Shown: positions 1 to 9,560, counted from the stretch's first letter. The stretch: DNA of 64,000 bases from Vagococcus fessus (GCF_003987565.1 NZ_NGJY01000001.1:186001-250000), one strand, 5' to 3'. Translations and numbers: made by a program. Notes: generated by a model from the letters alone, not told the origin.

Positions 1-768
1 TGGGGAAAATGGTTAATGATTATGGCTATCCCTAGTGTCTTAGCCTTATTACTAATCCCATATATCTTAAAACGACTGATTAAACCTGTAGATTTTGATA
101 CAGCTAAAATAAAACATGATGCGTCAGTTAAACTAGCTGAGATGGGGAAATTAAAACAATCAGAGATGATTTTAATCGCAACCTTTGCCTTGATGATTTT
201 CCTATGGTCATTCGGAAAGCAGTTTGGTGTGAACGCCACAGTGGTGTGTATGATTGCTACATCAATTTTATTAGTGACAAATGTGATTGCGTATGATGAT
301 ATCTTAAAGGAAAAGAATGCTTGGGATATTTTAATATGGATGTCTCCTTTATTACTTTTAACGTCAATTATGACCAAAGAAGGTGTGATTGACCGTGTGG
401 TTCAGTTAGCACAGAACTTACCAATGAGTGTCTCATGGGTAAGTGTTTATCTTATCGTATCGTTATTATATGTGTATTTACATTACTTCTTTACGAGTAC
501 AGTGGTTCATTTGCAAGTGTTATTTTTACCATTCTTAACGATTATGTTAAGCTTCGGCGTACCAAGTTTACTTGCAGTCCTAACCTTAACAACGTTACTT
601 GCGATTACACCAGGTATGACGCATTACGGAACAGGGACATCTGGACTTTATTTCTCACTAGGTTATACGCCACAGAAACAATTATGGCTAATTGGATTTA
701 TTATTTCAGTCATTGAATTGGTACTATTCCTTGGGTTATTACCCCTTACAACAGGGTGGTTTGGATAA
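1..768 (+). CDS. DASS-family (SLC13/CitT-like) anion permease, C-terminal part
   Basis: The reading frame is open from base 1, so the true start lies left of the window and only about 255 residues are visible. The protein is very hydrophobic with several membrane segments. The segment DILIWMSPLLLL and the late THYGTGTSGLYFSLGY motif are typical of divalent anion:sodium symporters and of the citrate/succinate and 2-oxoglutarate/malate antiporter group. This family moves di- and tricarboxylates across the cytoplasmic membrane; the exact substrate cannot be read from sequence. A strong terminator follows directly. Confidence 0.85.
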   Translation, partial: WGKWLMIMAIPSVLALLLIPYILKRLIKPVDFDTAKIKHDASVKLAEMGKLKQSEMILIATFALMIFLWSFGKQFGVNATVVCMIATSILLVTNVIAYDDILKEKNAWDILIWMSPLLLLTSIMTKEGVIDRVVQLAQNLPMSVSWVSVYLIVSLLYVYLHYFFTSTVVHLQVLFLPFLTIMLSFGVPSLLAVLTLTTLLAITPGMTHYGTGTSGLYFSLGYTPQKQLWLIGFIISVIELVLFLGLLPLTTGWFG

Positions 769-770
769 TA

Positions 771-797
771 AAAAAGAGGCTTAGGCCTCTTTTTTTT
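771..797. terminator. Rho-independent terminator after the anion permease
   Basis: A perfect 10-bp stem (771-780 with 785-794) around the loop TTAG runs into a T tract. The A tract on the left side means it can also stop minus-strand transcripts of the XRE gene. Confidence 0.85.
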
Positions 798-800
798 GTA

Positions 801-1150
801 TTAAATTAGAGAGAGTAACCGGTATAAAAAGTAGCCCATAGCAATTAGGAGCCAAAAGCAACTGACGGTCATTACGATATGTAAATAAAAACTCGCAATA
901 AAAGTGAGAACGATTAGGATAGGGATAGAATAACGTCTCAACCGGAAATGAGTTGGTATTGTTTCAACGCTATCCTCAAGAGAGGTTTGGAAAATTTGGG
1001 TTAAGTGAATGAGATGGGCGCTGTCAGGTTTTGCTTCGCCGCGTTCCCATTTTGAAATAGATTGACGAGTGACATTGAGTTTTTGAGCGAGGGCTTCTTG
1101 AGAGAGGCCTTCTTTTTTCGTAAGGCAACGAGTTTTTCTGATAAATCCAT
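801..1150 (-). pseudogene. XRE-family HTH membrane regulator, frameshifted in an A tract
   Basis: The expected start is the ATG at 1148-1150 (minus strand), preceded by AGGAGGAG. That frame reads MDLSEKLVALRKKK and then goes off into unrelated sequence. The next frame continues with EGLSQEALAQKLNVTRQSIS and the rest of a canonical HTH (KWERGEAKPD), then two hydrophobic segments. Joining them needs one extra A in the run of six A (plus-strand T run near 1113-1118), giving cga-aaa-aaa-gaa. The family consists of small DNA-binding regulators with a C-terminal membrane anchor. The break may be a real loss, slippage control or a homopolymer sequencing error. An upstream in-frame start for the downstream frame exists but lacks a sensible N-terminus. 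Confidence 0.75.
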
Positions 1151-1245
1151 GACTACTCCTCCTAGAGTTTTCTTCATCGTAGCACAATATTTAGTGGTTG
1201 CGTAAGAACAGAGCGGTTGCGATTTGCTCATTTAATAAAAAAGAC

Positions 1246-1296
1246 TTGCTTTTTATACAGTCACGCTATATAGTTTAACTATACAGTTTGACTATA
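1246..1296 (+). promoter_or_regulatory. Promoter and probable PadR operator for the PadR/DUF2812 operon
   Basis: TTGCTT (1246-1251) and TATAGT (1269-1274) are 17 bp apart. The perfect palindrome TATAGTTTAACTATA (1269-1283) overlaps the -10 and is followed by a second related half-site arrangement (1280-1296). This fits autorepression by the PadR protein encoded just downstream (inference). Confidence 0.55.
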
Positions 1297-1310
1297 TAAG
1301 AGGTGAAAAA

Positions 1311-1619
1311 ATGAGAAATTCAAGATTACCGTTAACCGAGACAGTCTATTATCTTCTATTAGTCTTTAAAAAGCCGACCTATGGCTATTTAGCTATTAAG
1401 GAAATCGAAGAATTAAGCGAAGGTGACGTCAGGATTGCGGCAGGAACGATGTACGGTGCGATTGAAAATTTATTAAAGTCAGAGATGATTGTCCAAGTGT
1501 CATCGGAAAATGAACGACGTAAGATGTATCAAACAACAGCTTACGGTAATGAAGTATTGGAAGAAGAAGTCGCACGTTTAAGTCATTGTGTACGTGTCTG
1601 GGAAAAACTGAATCGATAG
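1311..1619 (+). CDS. PadR-family transcriptional regulator
   Basis: This 102-residue protein has the PadR winged helix: LTETVYYLLLVFKKPTYGY near the start and the GTMYGAIENLLKSEMI recognition/wing region at about 43-60. PadR repressors bind palindromes in their own promoter, and a perfect one lies 27 bp upstream of the start. The ATG has GAGGTG upstream. The DUF2812 membrane protein follows after 18 bp, the usual arrangement for this family, and is probably co-transcribed. The inducing signal is unknown. Confidence 0.9.
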   Translation: MRNSRLPLTETVYYLLLVFKKPTYGYLAIKEIEELSEGDVRIAAGTMYGAIENLLKSEMIVQVSSENERRKMYQTTAYGNEVLEEEVARLSHCVRVWEKLNR

Positions 1620-1637
1620 GTATTGGAGGAGAACATA

Positions 1638-2273
1638 ATGAGAGAGAAGAAAAAGTGGAAGATATTTGTATCATTAGATAAAGAAGAAGCGTGGTTAAAC
1701 AAACAATTGGAGAATGGCTGGCGCTTTACGGGTATAACAGCTATGGGTCGTTATAAATTTAGAGAAGTTGAAGCAGTTGACCGTGATAAGGTTATTCGTG
1801 TTGATTACAGAAAATTTGAAAAAACAGCGCCGTATTCAGACTATCTTCAATTTATGGAAGATGCAGGATGGAAGCATTTGGCAGGCAAAAAAGATAGTGG
1901 CACCCATTACTATATTGGGAGTAAGTCGAATCAAATGGAACTCTATTCAGATGATGATTCAAAATTAGAACGAGATAAACGCTTAAGAAAAGGGTATGCG
2001 ATGTCTATGTTACCGATTTTAGTCATTTATTATGTTTTATTTGAAAAAGGGAGTTTATCGGCGATTACAAATCCGTCGCAGTTTTTCCTAACTCCGGGAC
2101 TATGGGAAAAAACAGGTAGTGCCTTTACCAAAGCCTTTTTATTTGAACTTCCATTTGCGGGAATGCGTTTAGTCTTTGCCCTATTATTCCCAATTTTACT
2201 GATTTTCTTTGGTGTAACCTTGGCTAAAATTCAGTGGAATATTTCTCAACGCGAGAAATCAAAAATGTTATAA
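1638..2273 (+). CDS. DUF2812 membrane protein
   Basis: I chose ATG 1638, which has GGAGGA eight bases upstream; a TTG further 5' overlaps that site. The 211-residue protein has a soluble N-terminal DUF2812 region (KKWKIFVSLDKEEAWLNKQL, NGWRFTGI, YRKF) of about 120 residues. Two hydrophobic segments follow, near 125-145 and 180-205. DUF2812 proteins are regularly encoded next to PadR regulators, as here. Their biochemical role is not known; a membrane-associated sensor or effector of the PadR unit is an inference. Confidence 0.85.
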   Translation: MREKKKWKIFVSLDKEEAWLNKQLENGWRFTGITAMGRYKFREVEAVDRDKVIRVDYRKFEKTAPYSDYLQFMEDAGWKHLAGKKDSGTHYYIGSKSNQMELYSDDDSKLERDKRLRKGYAMSMLPILVIYYVLFEKGSLSAITNPSQFFLTPGLWEKTGSAFTKAFLFELPFAGMRLVFALLFPILLIFFGVTLAKIQWNISQREKSKML

Positions 2274-2290
2274 ATTGAAGGAGGAAGTTA

Positions 2291-2606
2291 ATGATGCCAG
2301 GAAAATTAATTAGAGATTTACTTCAAGAACCGATTACCAAGACCTTTCCAGATGCTGAATTCACTCAGCTAACGGGTAAAGAATTACAAGCGGCCTTAAC
2401 AGATAAATTACAAGAAGAAGTTTTAGAATATATCGAAGCACCAAACCGAGACAATAAACTGGAAGAACTAGCTGATATCTATGAAGTATTAGAGGCCTTA
2501 GTGACATATGAGGGATTTGATAAAGAAACAGTAGTCTCTAAAAAAACAAGACAAGAAAGCCGAACGTGGAGGATTTGAGGGCGGCGTGTATTGGGTAAAA
2601 AAATAA
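2291..2606 (+). pseudogene. MazG/PRA-PH-like nucleotide pyrophosphohydrolase, frameshifted near the 3' end
   Basis: The first frame (2291-2578) gives 95 residues: KLIRDLLQE, then the acidic KLQEEVLEY and EELADIYEVLEAL motifs of all-alpha NTP pyrophosphatases (MazG/HisE-like). It ends abnormally in KKTRQESRTWRI. If one A is removed from the seven-A run at 2540-2546, the frame continues KKQDKKAERGGFEGGVYWVKK and stops at 2604-2606, which is the conserved family ending (RGGFE). Either the gene has lost its C-terminus or the A run is miscounted. It follows the DUF2812 gene with a clear GGAGGA site. Confidence 0.75.
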
Positions 2607-2650
2607 AAAGAAGGACAACTTGTTATTAAACTAGTTGTCCTTCTTTTTAT
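2605..2650. terminator. Strong bidirectional terminator
   Basis: A 16-bp near-perfect stem (2605-2620 with 2633-2648), A-rich on the left and T-rich on the right, serves both the plus-strand operon and the convergent GntR gene. Confidence 0.85.
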
Positions 2651-2666
2651 TAAGCACTATTGATGA

Positions 2667-3371
2667 TTAGAAATTTGAGCTTTGAAGAAAGAATTGAGAG
2701 TGTTCATAGTGATAAATCGTTTTAGAAAAATCAAAAGCTTGGCCCGAAGTAAGATAAAAAAGTTCCTCAATATGTAGAGAAGGATCTCCTTTTTTCAATT
2801 CTAATAATTGGGCGGACTCTTCAGATAATTTTTCAACGTGAAAATGTTTATCTGAAAAACCGATATTTAATTTTAGAATATCTTTCACATAGTGAAAGAT
2901 GGAGTGTTCAACAATATCTTCATTAAGATAGTTAACAATATTTTTTAAATAAAAAGATTCTTCTATGCATAATATTTGTCCATTGATATAACGAATTCTT
3001 TTTATATGATAAATATCATCATCATTAGAACAATTTAAATTGTTAATTAATTCTTCAGTAGGTTTTATAATTTTAACAAAAACCACTTTTGAAGAAAGAT
3101 TGAAATTTTCTAAATCAGAGGTAAAACCTTGATTTTCTAACATATTAATATAGCCTTTTTTCTTTCTTTTTCGTGCAAAAATCCCGCTACCCTGTATTTG
3201 ATAGATAACGCCACGGTTCTCAAGTATAGATAATGCTTTAACTATAGTACTTTTACTCACTTGATAATAATCAATCAGATGGCCTAGACTAGGTAACTTT
3301 TCACCTTGGCCCATATTGTCTTCTATTATTTTTTGTTCGATGAGTTGTGCAATTTGTTGATATTTTAACAT
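2667..3371 (-). CDS. GntR-family (UTRA) regulator of the beta-glucoside operon
   Basis: This 234-residue protein has an N-terminal GntR winged helix (EKLPSLGHLIDYYQVSKSTI, about 22-42; GVIYQIQGSGIFARKR, about 54-69). A C-terminal UTRA ligand domain follows (IKRIRYINGQ, IEESFYL, LEIKKGDPSLHIEE-like stretch). UTRA regulators of the HutC/TreR type bind a phosphosugar or metabolite and release an operator. It is divergent from the PTS/6-phospho-beta-glucosidase operon across 141 bp that contain repeated TGTGAATG sites. Control of those genes by a phosphorylated beta-glucoside is inferred from this arrangement. Confidence 0.88.
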   Translation of the reverse strand: MLKYQQIAQLIEQKIIEDNMGQGEKLPSLGHLIDYYQVSKSTIVKALSILENRGVIYQIQGSGIFARKRKKKGYINMLENQGFTSDLENFNLSSKVVFVKIIKPTEELINNLNCSNDDDIYHIKRIRYINGQILCIEESFYLKNIVNYLNEDIVEHSIFHYVKDILKLNIGFSDKHFHVEKLSEESAQLLELKKGDPSLHIEELFYLTSGQAFDFSKTIYHYEHSQFFLQSSNF

Positions 3372-3453
3372 TTTATCCCTACTTTTCTAAATCTGTATTA
3401 TATTCATTCTACCTAGTTTTAATTTATTTGTATAGCTAAAAAACAAAAACACA

Positions 3454-3489
3454 TTGACAAACTGTGAATGCACAATTAAAATGTGAATG
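3454..3489 (+). promoter_or_regulatory. Promoter and repeated GntR operator sites of the PTS operon
   Basis: TTGACA (3454-3459) and TAAAAT (3477-3482) are 17 bp apart. TGTGAATG occurs at 3463-3470 inside the spacer, extended to the inverted repeat TGTGAATGCACA, and again at 3482-3489 over the -10. A repressor bound there would block RNA polymerase. Confidence 0.7.
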
Positions 3490-3512
3490 TACTATAAAAA
3501 GGAGGGGTATTA

Positions 3513-5381
3513 ATGAGTAAGGTAAAAGATTATCAAAAATTAGCAAACGATATTCTTGATATTTTAGGTAAAGATAATATCGTAAGCGCTACCCGATGCG
3601 CGACAAGGTTAAGATTGGTGTTAAAAGAGACTCCAAAAGATGCTAAGGAGAAGATAGCAGCTTTAATAGGAGTTATTACAGTTGTAGAGAACGGCGGACA
3701 GTTTCAAATTGTAATTGGTAATCGAGTTGGAGAAGTCTACGAAAAGTTTAACCAACTTACTGGCGGAGTGGAGGGACTTGATTCAGTAGACGTACCTAAA
3801 GAAAGTGTCATGAATAGAATTATTGCTACAATGTCTGCAGTATTTGCACCATTTATCTATATTTTGGCTGCAGCTGGAATTTTACAAGGGTCTTTAATTT
3901 TAATAAATCTTGGATTTCCAGCTTTTGCTAATACGGATACTTATCAGGTATTAAGTATGATTTCTTGGGCACCATTTACCTTTTTACCAATATTTATAGC
4001 TTTAACAGCATCAAAACATTTTAAAACTAACACATATATTGCTGTAGCCTGTAGTGCGGCACTTGTTTCACCTAGTTGGGCTGAAATGGCAGCTAAAATT
4101 GCTGGTGGAGAGTCTATGAATTTTTTAGGGTTACCACTGAGTGAAACAACATATACGTCTTCAGTTTTACCACCTTTACTAATGGTATGGGTATTATCTT
4201 ATTTAGAACGTTTTGTAAAAAAACATTTACCGGAAGTTGTTACGCAATTATTCACACCATTAATTTGTTTAGTAATTATGGTTCCTCTTACTATGTTATT
4301 AATTGGACCACTTTCAGCAGCAGGCGCAACTATGATTGCGGATGGCTATAATTTTCTTGTTGAGGTAGCACCACCACTTGCAGGAGCAGTTATTGGTGGG
4401 TTCTGGCAAGTTATTGTCATTTTTGGTGTTCATTGGGGAATTACGCCTGTTAACTTAGCTAATTATGATTTATACGGAAAAGATTCTTTCCAGGCTTTCC
4501 AAACTATTGCAGTTGTTGCTCAAGTTGGGGCTACTTTAGCGGTATTTTTAAAAGCGAAGGATAAAGAATTAAAAGGAGTATCGTTATCAGCTTTTATAAC
4601 AGGTATCTTTGGGATTACAGAACCTGCTATTTATGGTGTTACTTTAAAATATAAAAAACCATTTATATATGGATGTATTTCAGGTGCTATAGGGGCTATG
4701 GTAGCAAGTTTCTTTAACCCATATTATTATGCGTATGCGGGCTTACCAAGTTTATTAACAACTGTAAACGGAATTAGCAGTGAAAATCCGATGTCATTTA
4801 TTGGTATTATGATAGGTTGCGCTATAGCAATTGTAGGTCCAATTCTTCTAGTTCAATTATTTGGGTTTGGAGAAACAGTAGTAGTTTCTGAAAATGCGAC
4901 TTTTTCAAATAATGTCATAGATAAAAATGAAGTGTTAATTTCACCGATGTCAGGCGAATTAGTCTCATTAAACACAGTTCCAGATGAGATCTTTGCTTCA
5001 GGGGCTATGGGAAATGGTTTTGGAATTATTCCAAGTGGAAATAAAGTATTTGCACCTTTTGACGGTGTGGTAACAATGGAAATGCCTTCAGGACATGCAA
5101 TTGGATTACTATCAGATAACGGTGTTGAAGTATTAATCCATGTTGGATTAGATACTGTTAAGTTAGAAGGTAAACCTTTCAAATATCATGTTGAAGAAAA
5201 TGCTCAGGTTAAAAGAGGAGATCTTTTAATTGAATTTGATAGAGAAGCTATTGAAGATGCAGGACTATCTTTAGTAACACCAGTTATTGTAACTAATAGT
5301 GAGTCTGTTAGTAGTTTTAAAATAAAAGAAGACGGTAAGATAAAATTAGGTGAAGAAGCAGCTGCACTTAATTTGGTTTAA
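3513..5381 (+). CDS. Beta-glucoside PTS permease, EIIBCA fusion
   Basis: This 622-residue protein carries domains in the order B-C-A. EIIB is at about 1-90 with the phosphorylated Cys29 in SATRCATRLRL. EIIC spans about 105-455 with multiple membrane segments and the FGITEPAIYGV motif. EIIA lies at about 475-610 with the phospho-histidine motif VLIHVGLDTV. It imports and phosphorylates beta-glucosides such as cellobiose, arbutin or salicin at the membrane. The 6-phospho-beta-glucosidase 16 bp downstream then cleaves the product. The start has GGAGGGG upstream. The BglP/BglF family is clear; the exact sugar is not. Confidence 0.93.
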   Translation: MSKVKDYQKLANDILDILGKDNIVSATRCATRLRLVLKETPKDAKEKIAALIGVITVVENGGQFQIVIGNRVGEVYEKFNQLTGGVEGLDSVDVPKESVMNRIIATMSAVFAPFIYILAAAGILQGSLILINLGFPAFANTDTYQVLSMISWAPFTFLPIFIALTASKHFKTNTYIAVACSAALVSPSWAEMAAKIAGGESMNFLGLPLSETTYTSSVLPPLLMVWVLSYLERFVKKHLPEVVTQLFTPLICLVIMVPLTMLLIGPLSAAGATMIADGYNFLVEVAPPLAGAVIGGFWQVIVIFGVHWGITPVNLANYDLYGKDSFQAFQTIAVVAQVGATLAVFLKAKDKELKGVSLSAFITGIFGITEPAIYGVTLKYKKPFIYGCISGAIGAMVASFFNPYYYAYAGLPSLLTTVNGISSENPMSFIGIMIGCAIAIVGPILLVQLFGFGETVVVSENATFSNNVIDKNEVLISPMSGELVSLNTVPDEIFASGAMGNGFGIIPSGNKVFAPFDGVVTMEMPSGHAIGLLSDNGVEVLIHVGLDTVKLEGKPFKYHVEENAQVKRGDLLIEFDREAIEDAGLSLVTPVIVTNSESVSSFKIKEDGKIKLGEEAAALNLV

Positions 5382-5385
5382 TTAG

Positions 5386-6828
<1,443 letters not shown>

Positions 6829-6846
6829 AATTGTCCAAAAAAAAGT

Positions 6847-6886
6847 AAAGCGAACACCGTTATATCAACGGTTGTTCGCTTTTTTT
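6847..6886 (+). terminator. Terminator after the 6-phospho-beta-glucosidase gene
   Basis: A hairpin with AAAGCGAAC on the left arm and GTTCGCTTT on the right is followed by T residues. The same GCGAAC...GTTCGC hairpin sits upstream of the toxin promoter in the TA copies near 24.6, 25.6 and 26.8 kb. Confidence 0.8.
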
Positions 6887-6961
6887 ATGCATATGGTAGC
6901 AGTATAATAGCCGAGTAAAGAAGTTATGGTGGTGGCTATCTATAAATAGGAGGTGGTGCTT

Positions 6962-7105
6962 ATGAAAATAAGGGCTAAATACTATGAAAGGAGAGGCCTT
7001 TTGTCAGCATTAGAGACGGTTAAGCTAATTTTAGCTATAGGGATGTTTACTATATCTTTAATCAGGTTAGTGGTCGACTTGCTAAAAAATGACGAAAAAA
7101 AATAA
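6962..7105 (+). CDS. Type I toxin peptide, holin-like (copy A)
   Basis: This 47-codon ORF begins MKIRAKYYERRGLLSALETV, continues with one hydrophobic segment (about residues 21-40) and ends LLKNDEKK. A single membrane span with a charged tail is typical of the holin-like/TxpA-type membrane toxins of Firmicutes. AGGAGG precedes the ATG. A second ribosome site, GGAGAGG, lies inside the ORF before an in-frame TTG at 7001 that would give a 34-residue form (MSALETV...), closer to the usual family length. A -10 TATAAT is at 6903-6908. The antisense RNA promoter lies downstream on the other strand. It is the most diverged of the four complete copies in this window. Confidence 0.8.
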   Translation: MKIRAKYYERRGLLSALETVKLILAIGMFTISLIRLVVDLLKNDEKK

Positions 7106-7221
7106 CCAACCCTAAACTTTGACGAGTTAGTTGGTTATTTTTAATCAGATAATGTTGTCACCATCTTAAATGGCTTTACATAGAGAGTGATAAGTGCAAG
7201 TTGACTGTCATTCTCTTTTCA
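7094..7221 (-). ncRNA. Predicted antisense antitoxin RNA (copy A)
   Basis: On the minus strand TTGAAA (7256-7251) and TATAAT (7233-7228) are exactly 17 bp apart. Transcription would run leftward into the end of the toxin gene. A perfect 10-bp hairpin (7101-7110 with 7130-7139), flanked by T tracts in both directions, can terminate both RNAs, so the two transcripts overlap at their 3' ends as in TxpA/RatA. The ends are approximate. Confidence 0.65.
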
Positions 7222-7284
7222 CTTAGGATTATACGCTAGTTGTGTCGGAGTTTCAATTTTTATTTAATGAAAGGTGTGAACGTT

Positions 7285-7605
7285 GTGAGTGTACCATTGA
7301 TGGTGTCTACAGGAGTGTCTTTAGTGTGTGTGGTTAGTAGTTTTATTTTTCGAAAAGAGAAGTACCGCTATAAGATTGGTTATAGCAGTAAACGAGCAAA
7401 ATCGTCACGGTATTCTTGGGATGTGGCACAAAGTTTTAGTCTAGTTATCATTACTGGCATTAATTGTCTTTATCAAGTTGTAGGAATCAGGTTTCCTCAA
7501 GTAGGTAGTTATGGAGGAGTAGTGCTTGTTAATGGTGTTGCAGTAGCGTTAGCAATAGGTTTCACGGAATTATTATTAAAAAGGCAAGAGACAAAAAAAT
7601 TATAG
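7285..7605 (+). CDS. SdpI-like small membrane protein
   Basis: I prefer the GTG at 7285 with GAAAGGTG eight bases upstream (106 residues); an earlier TTG at 7240 would run through the antitoxin promoter. The protein has three likely membrane segments. The stretch KIGYSSKRAKSSRYSWDVAQ resembles the conserved loop of the SdpI/YhfL family (IGYRTxRSxxSxxxWxxAN). SdpI in Bacillus gives immunity to a secreted peptide toxin, but many family members have unknown roles. It sits directly after TA copy A, as single genes follow the other copies. Confidence 0.65.
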   Translation: MSVPLMVSTGVSLVCVVSSFIFRKEKYRYKIGYSSKRAKSSRYSWDVAQSFSLVIITGINCLYQVVGIRFPQVGSYGGVVLVNGVAVALAIGFTELLLKRQETKKL

Positions 7606-7631
7606 AGCGTAGTGAAGAGAGTATAGTCCGT

Positions 7632-7657
7632 AAAAGACCTGATGAGGGTCTTTTTTT
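7632..7657 (+). terminator. Terminator after the SdpI-like gene
   Basis: AAAAGACC and GGGTCTTTT form a short hairpin followed by a T run. Confidence 0.7.
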
Positions 7658-7679
7658 GAACATTAAATTTAAAAAAAAC

Positions 7680-7718
7680 TTGACATATTATTTTAAGTAG
7701 CATATTATACGTTGTATA
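7680..7718 (+). promoter_or_regulatory. Promoter and probable operator of the PadR/DUF1700 operon
   Basis: TTGACA (7680-7685) and TATTAT (7703-7708) are 17 bp apart. The perfect palindrome TATAC-GTT-GTATA (7706-7718) overlaps the -10, a typical PadR autoregulatory arrangement. Confidence 0.65.
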
Positions 7719-7736
7719 GTATTATAAAAAGAAAAG

Positions 7737-8051
7737 GTGATAGAGTTGAAATTACTTAGCAGTTCACAGATATTAGAGTTAAGTGTATTAAGTTTGCTAG
7801 AAAAAGAAGATTTGTATGGTTACCTCATTACACAAAAAGTACAAGAAGTCATTGATATTTCGGAATCAACACTATACCCTGTTCTACGAAAACTTGAAAA
7901 GAATGATTTTGTTGAAACCTATAACCAAGAATTCCAAGGTCGAAATAGAAAATATTATTCTAAAACAGCCAAAGGAATCAAACGGTTGAAGGAGTTAACA
8001 GATGAGTGGACAGAGTTTTATACTAAATTTAATGAGTTAATAGGAGAATAA
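7737..8051 (+). CDS. PadR-family transcriptional regulator
   Basis: This 104-residue winged-helix protein has LLEKEDLYGYLITQKVQEV, ESTLYPVLRKLEKNDFVETY and GRNRKYYSKTAKG, the canonical PadR core with its wing. The usual start may be the internal TTG at 7746 (MKLLSSSQ...), which has AAAAGGTGA upstream; the difference is three residues. It stops two bases before the DUF1700 gene and is certainly co-transcribed. It is likely autorepressed through the palindrome over the -10. Confidence 0.9.
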   Translation: MIELKLLSSSQILELSVLSLLEKEDLYGYLITQKVQEVIDISESTLYPVLRKLEKNDFVETYNQEFQGRNRKYYSKTAKGIKRLKELTDEWTEFYTKFNELIGE

Positions 8052-8052
8052 T

Positions 8053-8652
8053 ATGAAAAATAAGATGGAGTATTTATCAGAATTAAAACTTAATTTAAAC
8101 AAAGTCTTACCGACTGAAGAAGCGGAAAATGCTTTTTTATATTTTGAAGAATATATTTTAGAAGCAGAGCTTTCAGACTATGGTGAGATTGAAGAAAAGT
8201 TAGGAACACCCAAAGAGGTAAGTTACAATGCGATTATTGATTATCAGGAAGATCAACTGGAAAATAAAGAATCAACTCGTCGTGTGAAGTGGTTACTACC
8301 GATTACGTTATTATTGTCCGCTCCAGTGGGGCTACCATTAATTTTAGCAGGGATTCTGATTGTCTTAAGTGCGTTAATTATATTAGGAATAGGCTTATTT
8401 TTACTAAATCTGATTGTTGTTTTGTGTTGGGGAATAGGCGGTGTACTTGTTTTGATGAGTGCATATACACTCTTTCATCATGTGCCTACAGGCTTATTTA
8501 ACCTAGGAAGTGGCTTAGTTCTAATTGCCTTAGCTTGGATTTTAACACCGTACTTTATCACATTTTCAAAACAAGTATCACTGTCTGTTTACAAATTTTT
8601 ATTAAATAAAATTAGACCTAAAAAAAGAGGCGAGGTGAGTTACCATGACTAA
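8053..8652 (+). CDS. DUF1700 membrane protein
   Basis: The N-terminal ~65 residues form the soluble helical DUF1700 region (YLSELKLNLNKVLPTEEAENAFLYFEEYI and ... EEKLGTPKEV). Three or four hydrophobic segments follow, to about residue 180. DUF1700 proteins are paired with PadR regulators in many Firmicutes and are thought to act at the envelope, but no activity is established. The start follows GGAGAATA. The end overlaps the next small ORF by eight bases, which suggests translational coupling. Confidence 0.88.
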   Translation: MKNKMEYLSELKLNLNKVLPTEEAENAFLYFEEYILEAELSDYGEIEEKLGTPKEVSYNAIIDYQEDQLENKESTRRVKWLLPITLLLSAPVGLPLILAGILIVLSALIILGIGLFLLNLIVVLCWGIGGVLVLMSAYTLFHHVPTGLFNLGSGLVLIALAWILTPYFITFSKQVSLSVYKFLLNKIRPKKRGEVSYHD

Positions 8653-8776
8653 AAAATTAATCGTGTTGGGCATAGGAGCAAGCTTGATGCTAATAGGGTT
8701 TATATTTAAACCATACTTATCAGTATCTTATGATATGGATAAAAAAGAAATCGTAATGTCGCATAAAATAGATTAA
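8645..8776 (+). CDS. Small single-span membrane protein downstream of DUF1700
   Basis: This ORF of 43 residues starts MTKKLIVLGIGASLMLIGFI and ends SHKID. It has GAGGTGAG eight bases upstream and overlaps the DUF1700 gene by eight bases, strong signs that it is translated as the third gene of the PadR operon. One hydrophobic segment (about 5-22) is followed by a short polar tail. I do not recognise a family. Confidence 0.6.
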   Translation: MTKKLIVLGIGASLMLIGFIFKPYLSVSYDMDKKEIVMSHKID

Positions 8777-8834
8777 TCTGTGAGACGAAAGATGACTGTG
8801 AAATCTGAGTCTCTTTTATTATAAAACTAAATAA

Positions 8835-8850
8835 TAGACCAGTCTGTCTA
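8835..8850 (+). promoter_or_regulatory. TetR (LmrA/YxaF-type) operator
   Basis: TAGAC-CAGTCT-GTCTA is an inverted repeat just before the DUF6320-like gene. It resembles the TAGACCxxTCxGTCTA boxes bound by LmrA/YxaF-type TetR repressors, and such a TetR is encoded in this operon at 10.8 kb. Autoregulation of the whole operon is inferred. Confidence 0.65.
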
Positions 8851-8862
8851 GTTGAGGTGTAT

Positions 8863-9546
8863 ATGAAAAAATGTGAAAGTTGTGCACTAGTAATAGTGAC
8901 AAAAAATGAGCACTGTCCTTTTTGCTCAAAAAAATTAATATCAAGTGAAGGCGTCGTAAAAAATCCGATTTATTATCCTAAAAAGCCACTTACGACTAAA
9001 GATGTAAAAAAAACAGAACGTTTGATTTTGAAAATGGGCGTCATTTTAGGCGGCATCTGTCTCTTACTCAATCTTCTAACGTGGGTTATAAAGCCTGTAT
9101 TATGGTCATTTGTGGTGATAGCAGCCTATCTATATGCTGGGAAATTTCTCACCGTTTATATGAGAGATTTTTGGAAAGGGAAGTTCGGTAGGTCCTTAGT
9201 AACTCATTATATTTTTCTGAGTTTTTTTGTGACAACAATCGATTGGGTTACAGGTTTTTCTGGATGGTCTTTAAATTACGTCATTCCGTTTTTACGAATT
9301 ATAAGTGTAATCTTAATCGGTAGTATTGCCTTTTATCGAGGCAGTTTTTGGACCAGTGAATTTGGGTATATATTGACACTGTTTGCGACCAATGTTTTTT
9401 CCGTTCTGATGTTATTTTCAGACTCAGCACGGGTCATTTGGCCCAACATGTTATCAAATTGTTTTATGGGTGTGATGCTTATTATTTTAATAAGGCTGAA
9501 ACCTAACGAATTAAAAGAAGAAATCAAAAAAAAATTACATTATTGA
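8863..9546 (+). CDS. Zinc-ribbon membrane protein (DUF6320-like)
   Basis: ATG 8863 follows TTGAGGTG; a GTG two codons earlier is less likely. The 227-residue protein begins with a four-cysteine zinc ribbon (CESC at about 3-6, CPFC at about 19-22). Six or more hydrophobic segments follow from about residue 55 onward. The pattern matches DUF6320-type proteins found beside acyl ligase and acyltransferase genes. It probably provides the membrane part of the pathway encoded by the next genes. Its function is unknown. Confidence 0.7.
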   Translation: MKKCESCALVIVTKNEHCPFCSKKLISSEGVVKNPIYYPKKPLTTKDVKKTERLILKMGVILGGICLLLNLLTWVIKPVLWSFVVIAAYLYAGKFLTVYMRDFWKGKFGRSLVTHYIFLSFFVTTIDWVTGFSGWSLNYVIPFLRIISVILIGSIAFYRGSFWTSEFGYILTLFATNVFSVLMLFSDSARVIWPNMLSNCFMGVMLIILIRLKPNELKEEIKKKLHY

Positions 9547-9560
9547 AAGAGGTTAATAGT

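Noticed and set aside
435-716. 93-codon ORF inside the anion permease gene
   Set aside because: A shadow in another frame of a clearly conserved membrane protein gene.
8782-8822. Weak GAGAC/GTCTC hairpin after the small membrane protein
   Set aside because: The stem is short with a long loop and a poor T run; not strong enough to call a terminator.
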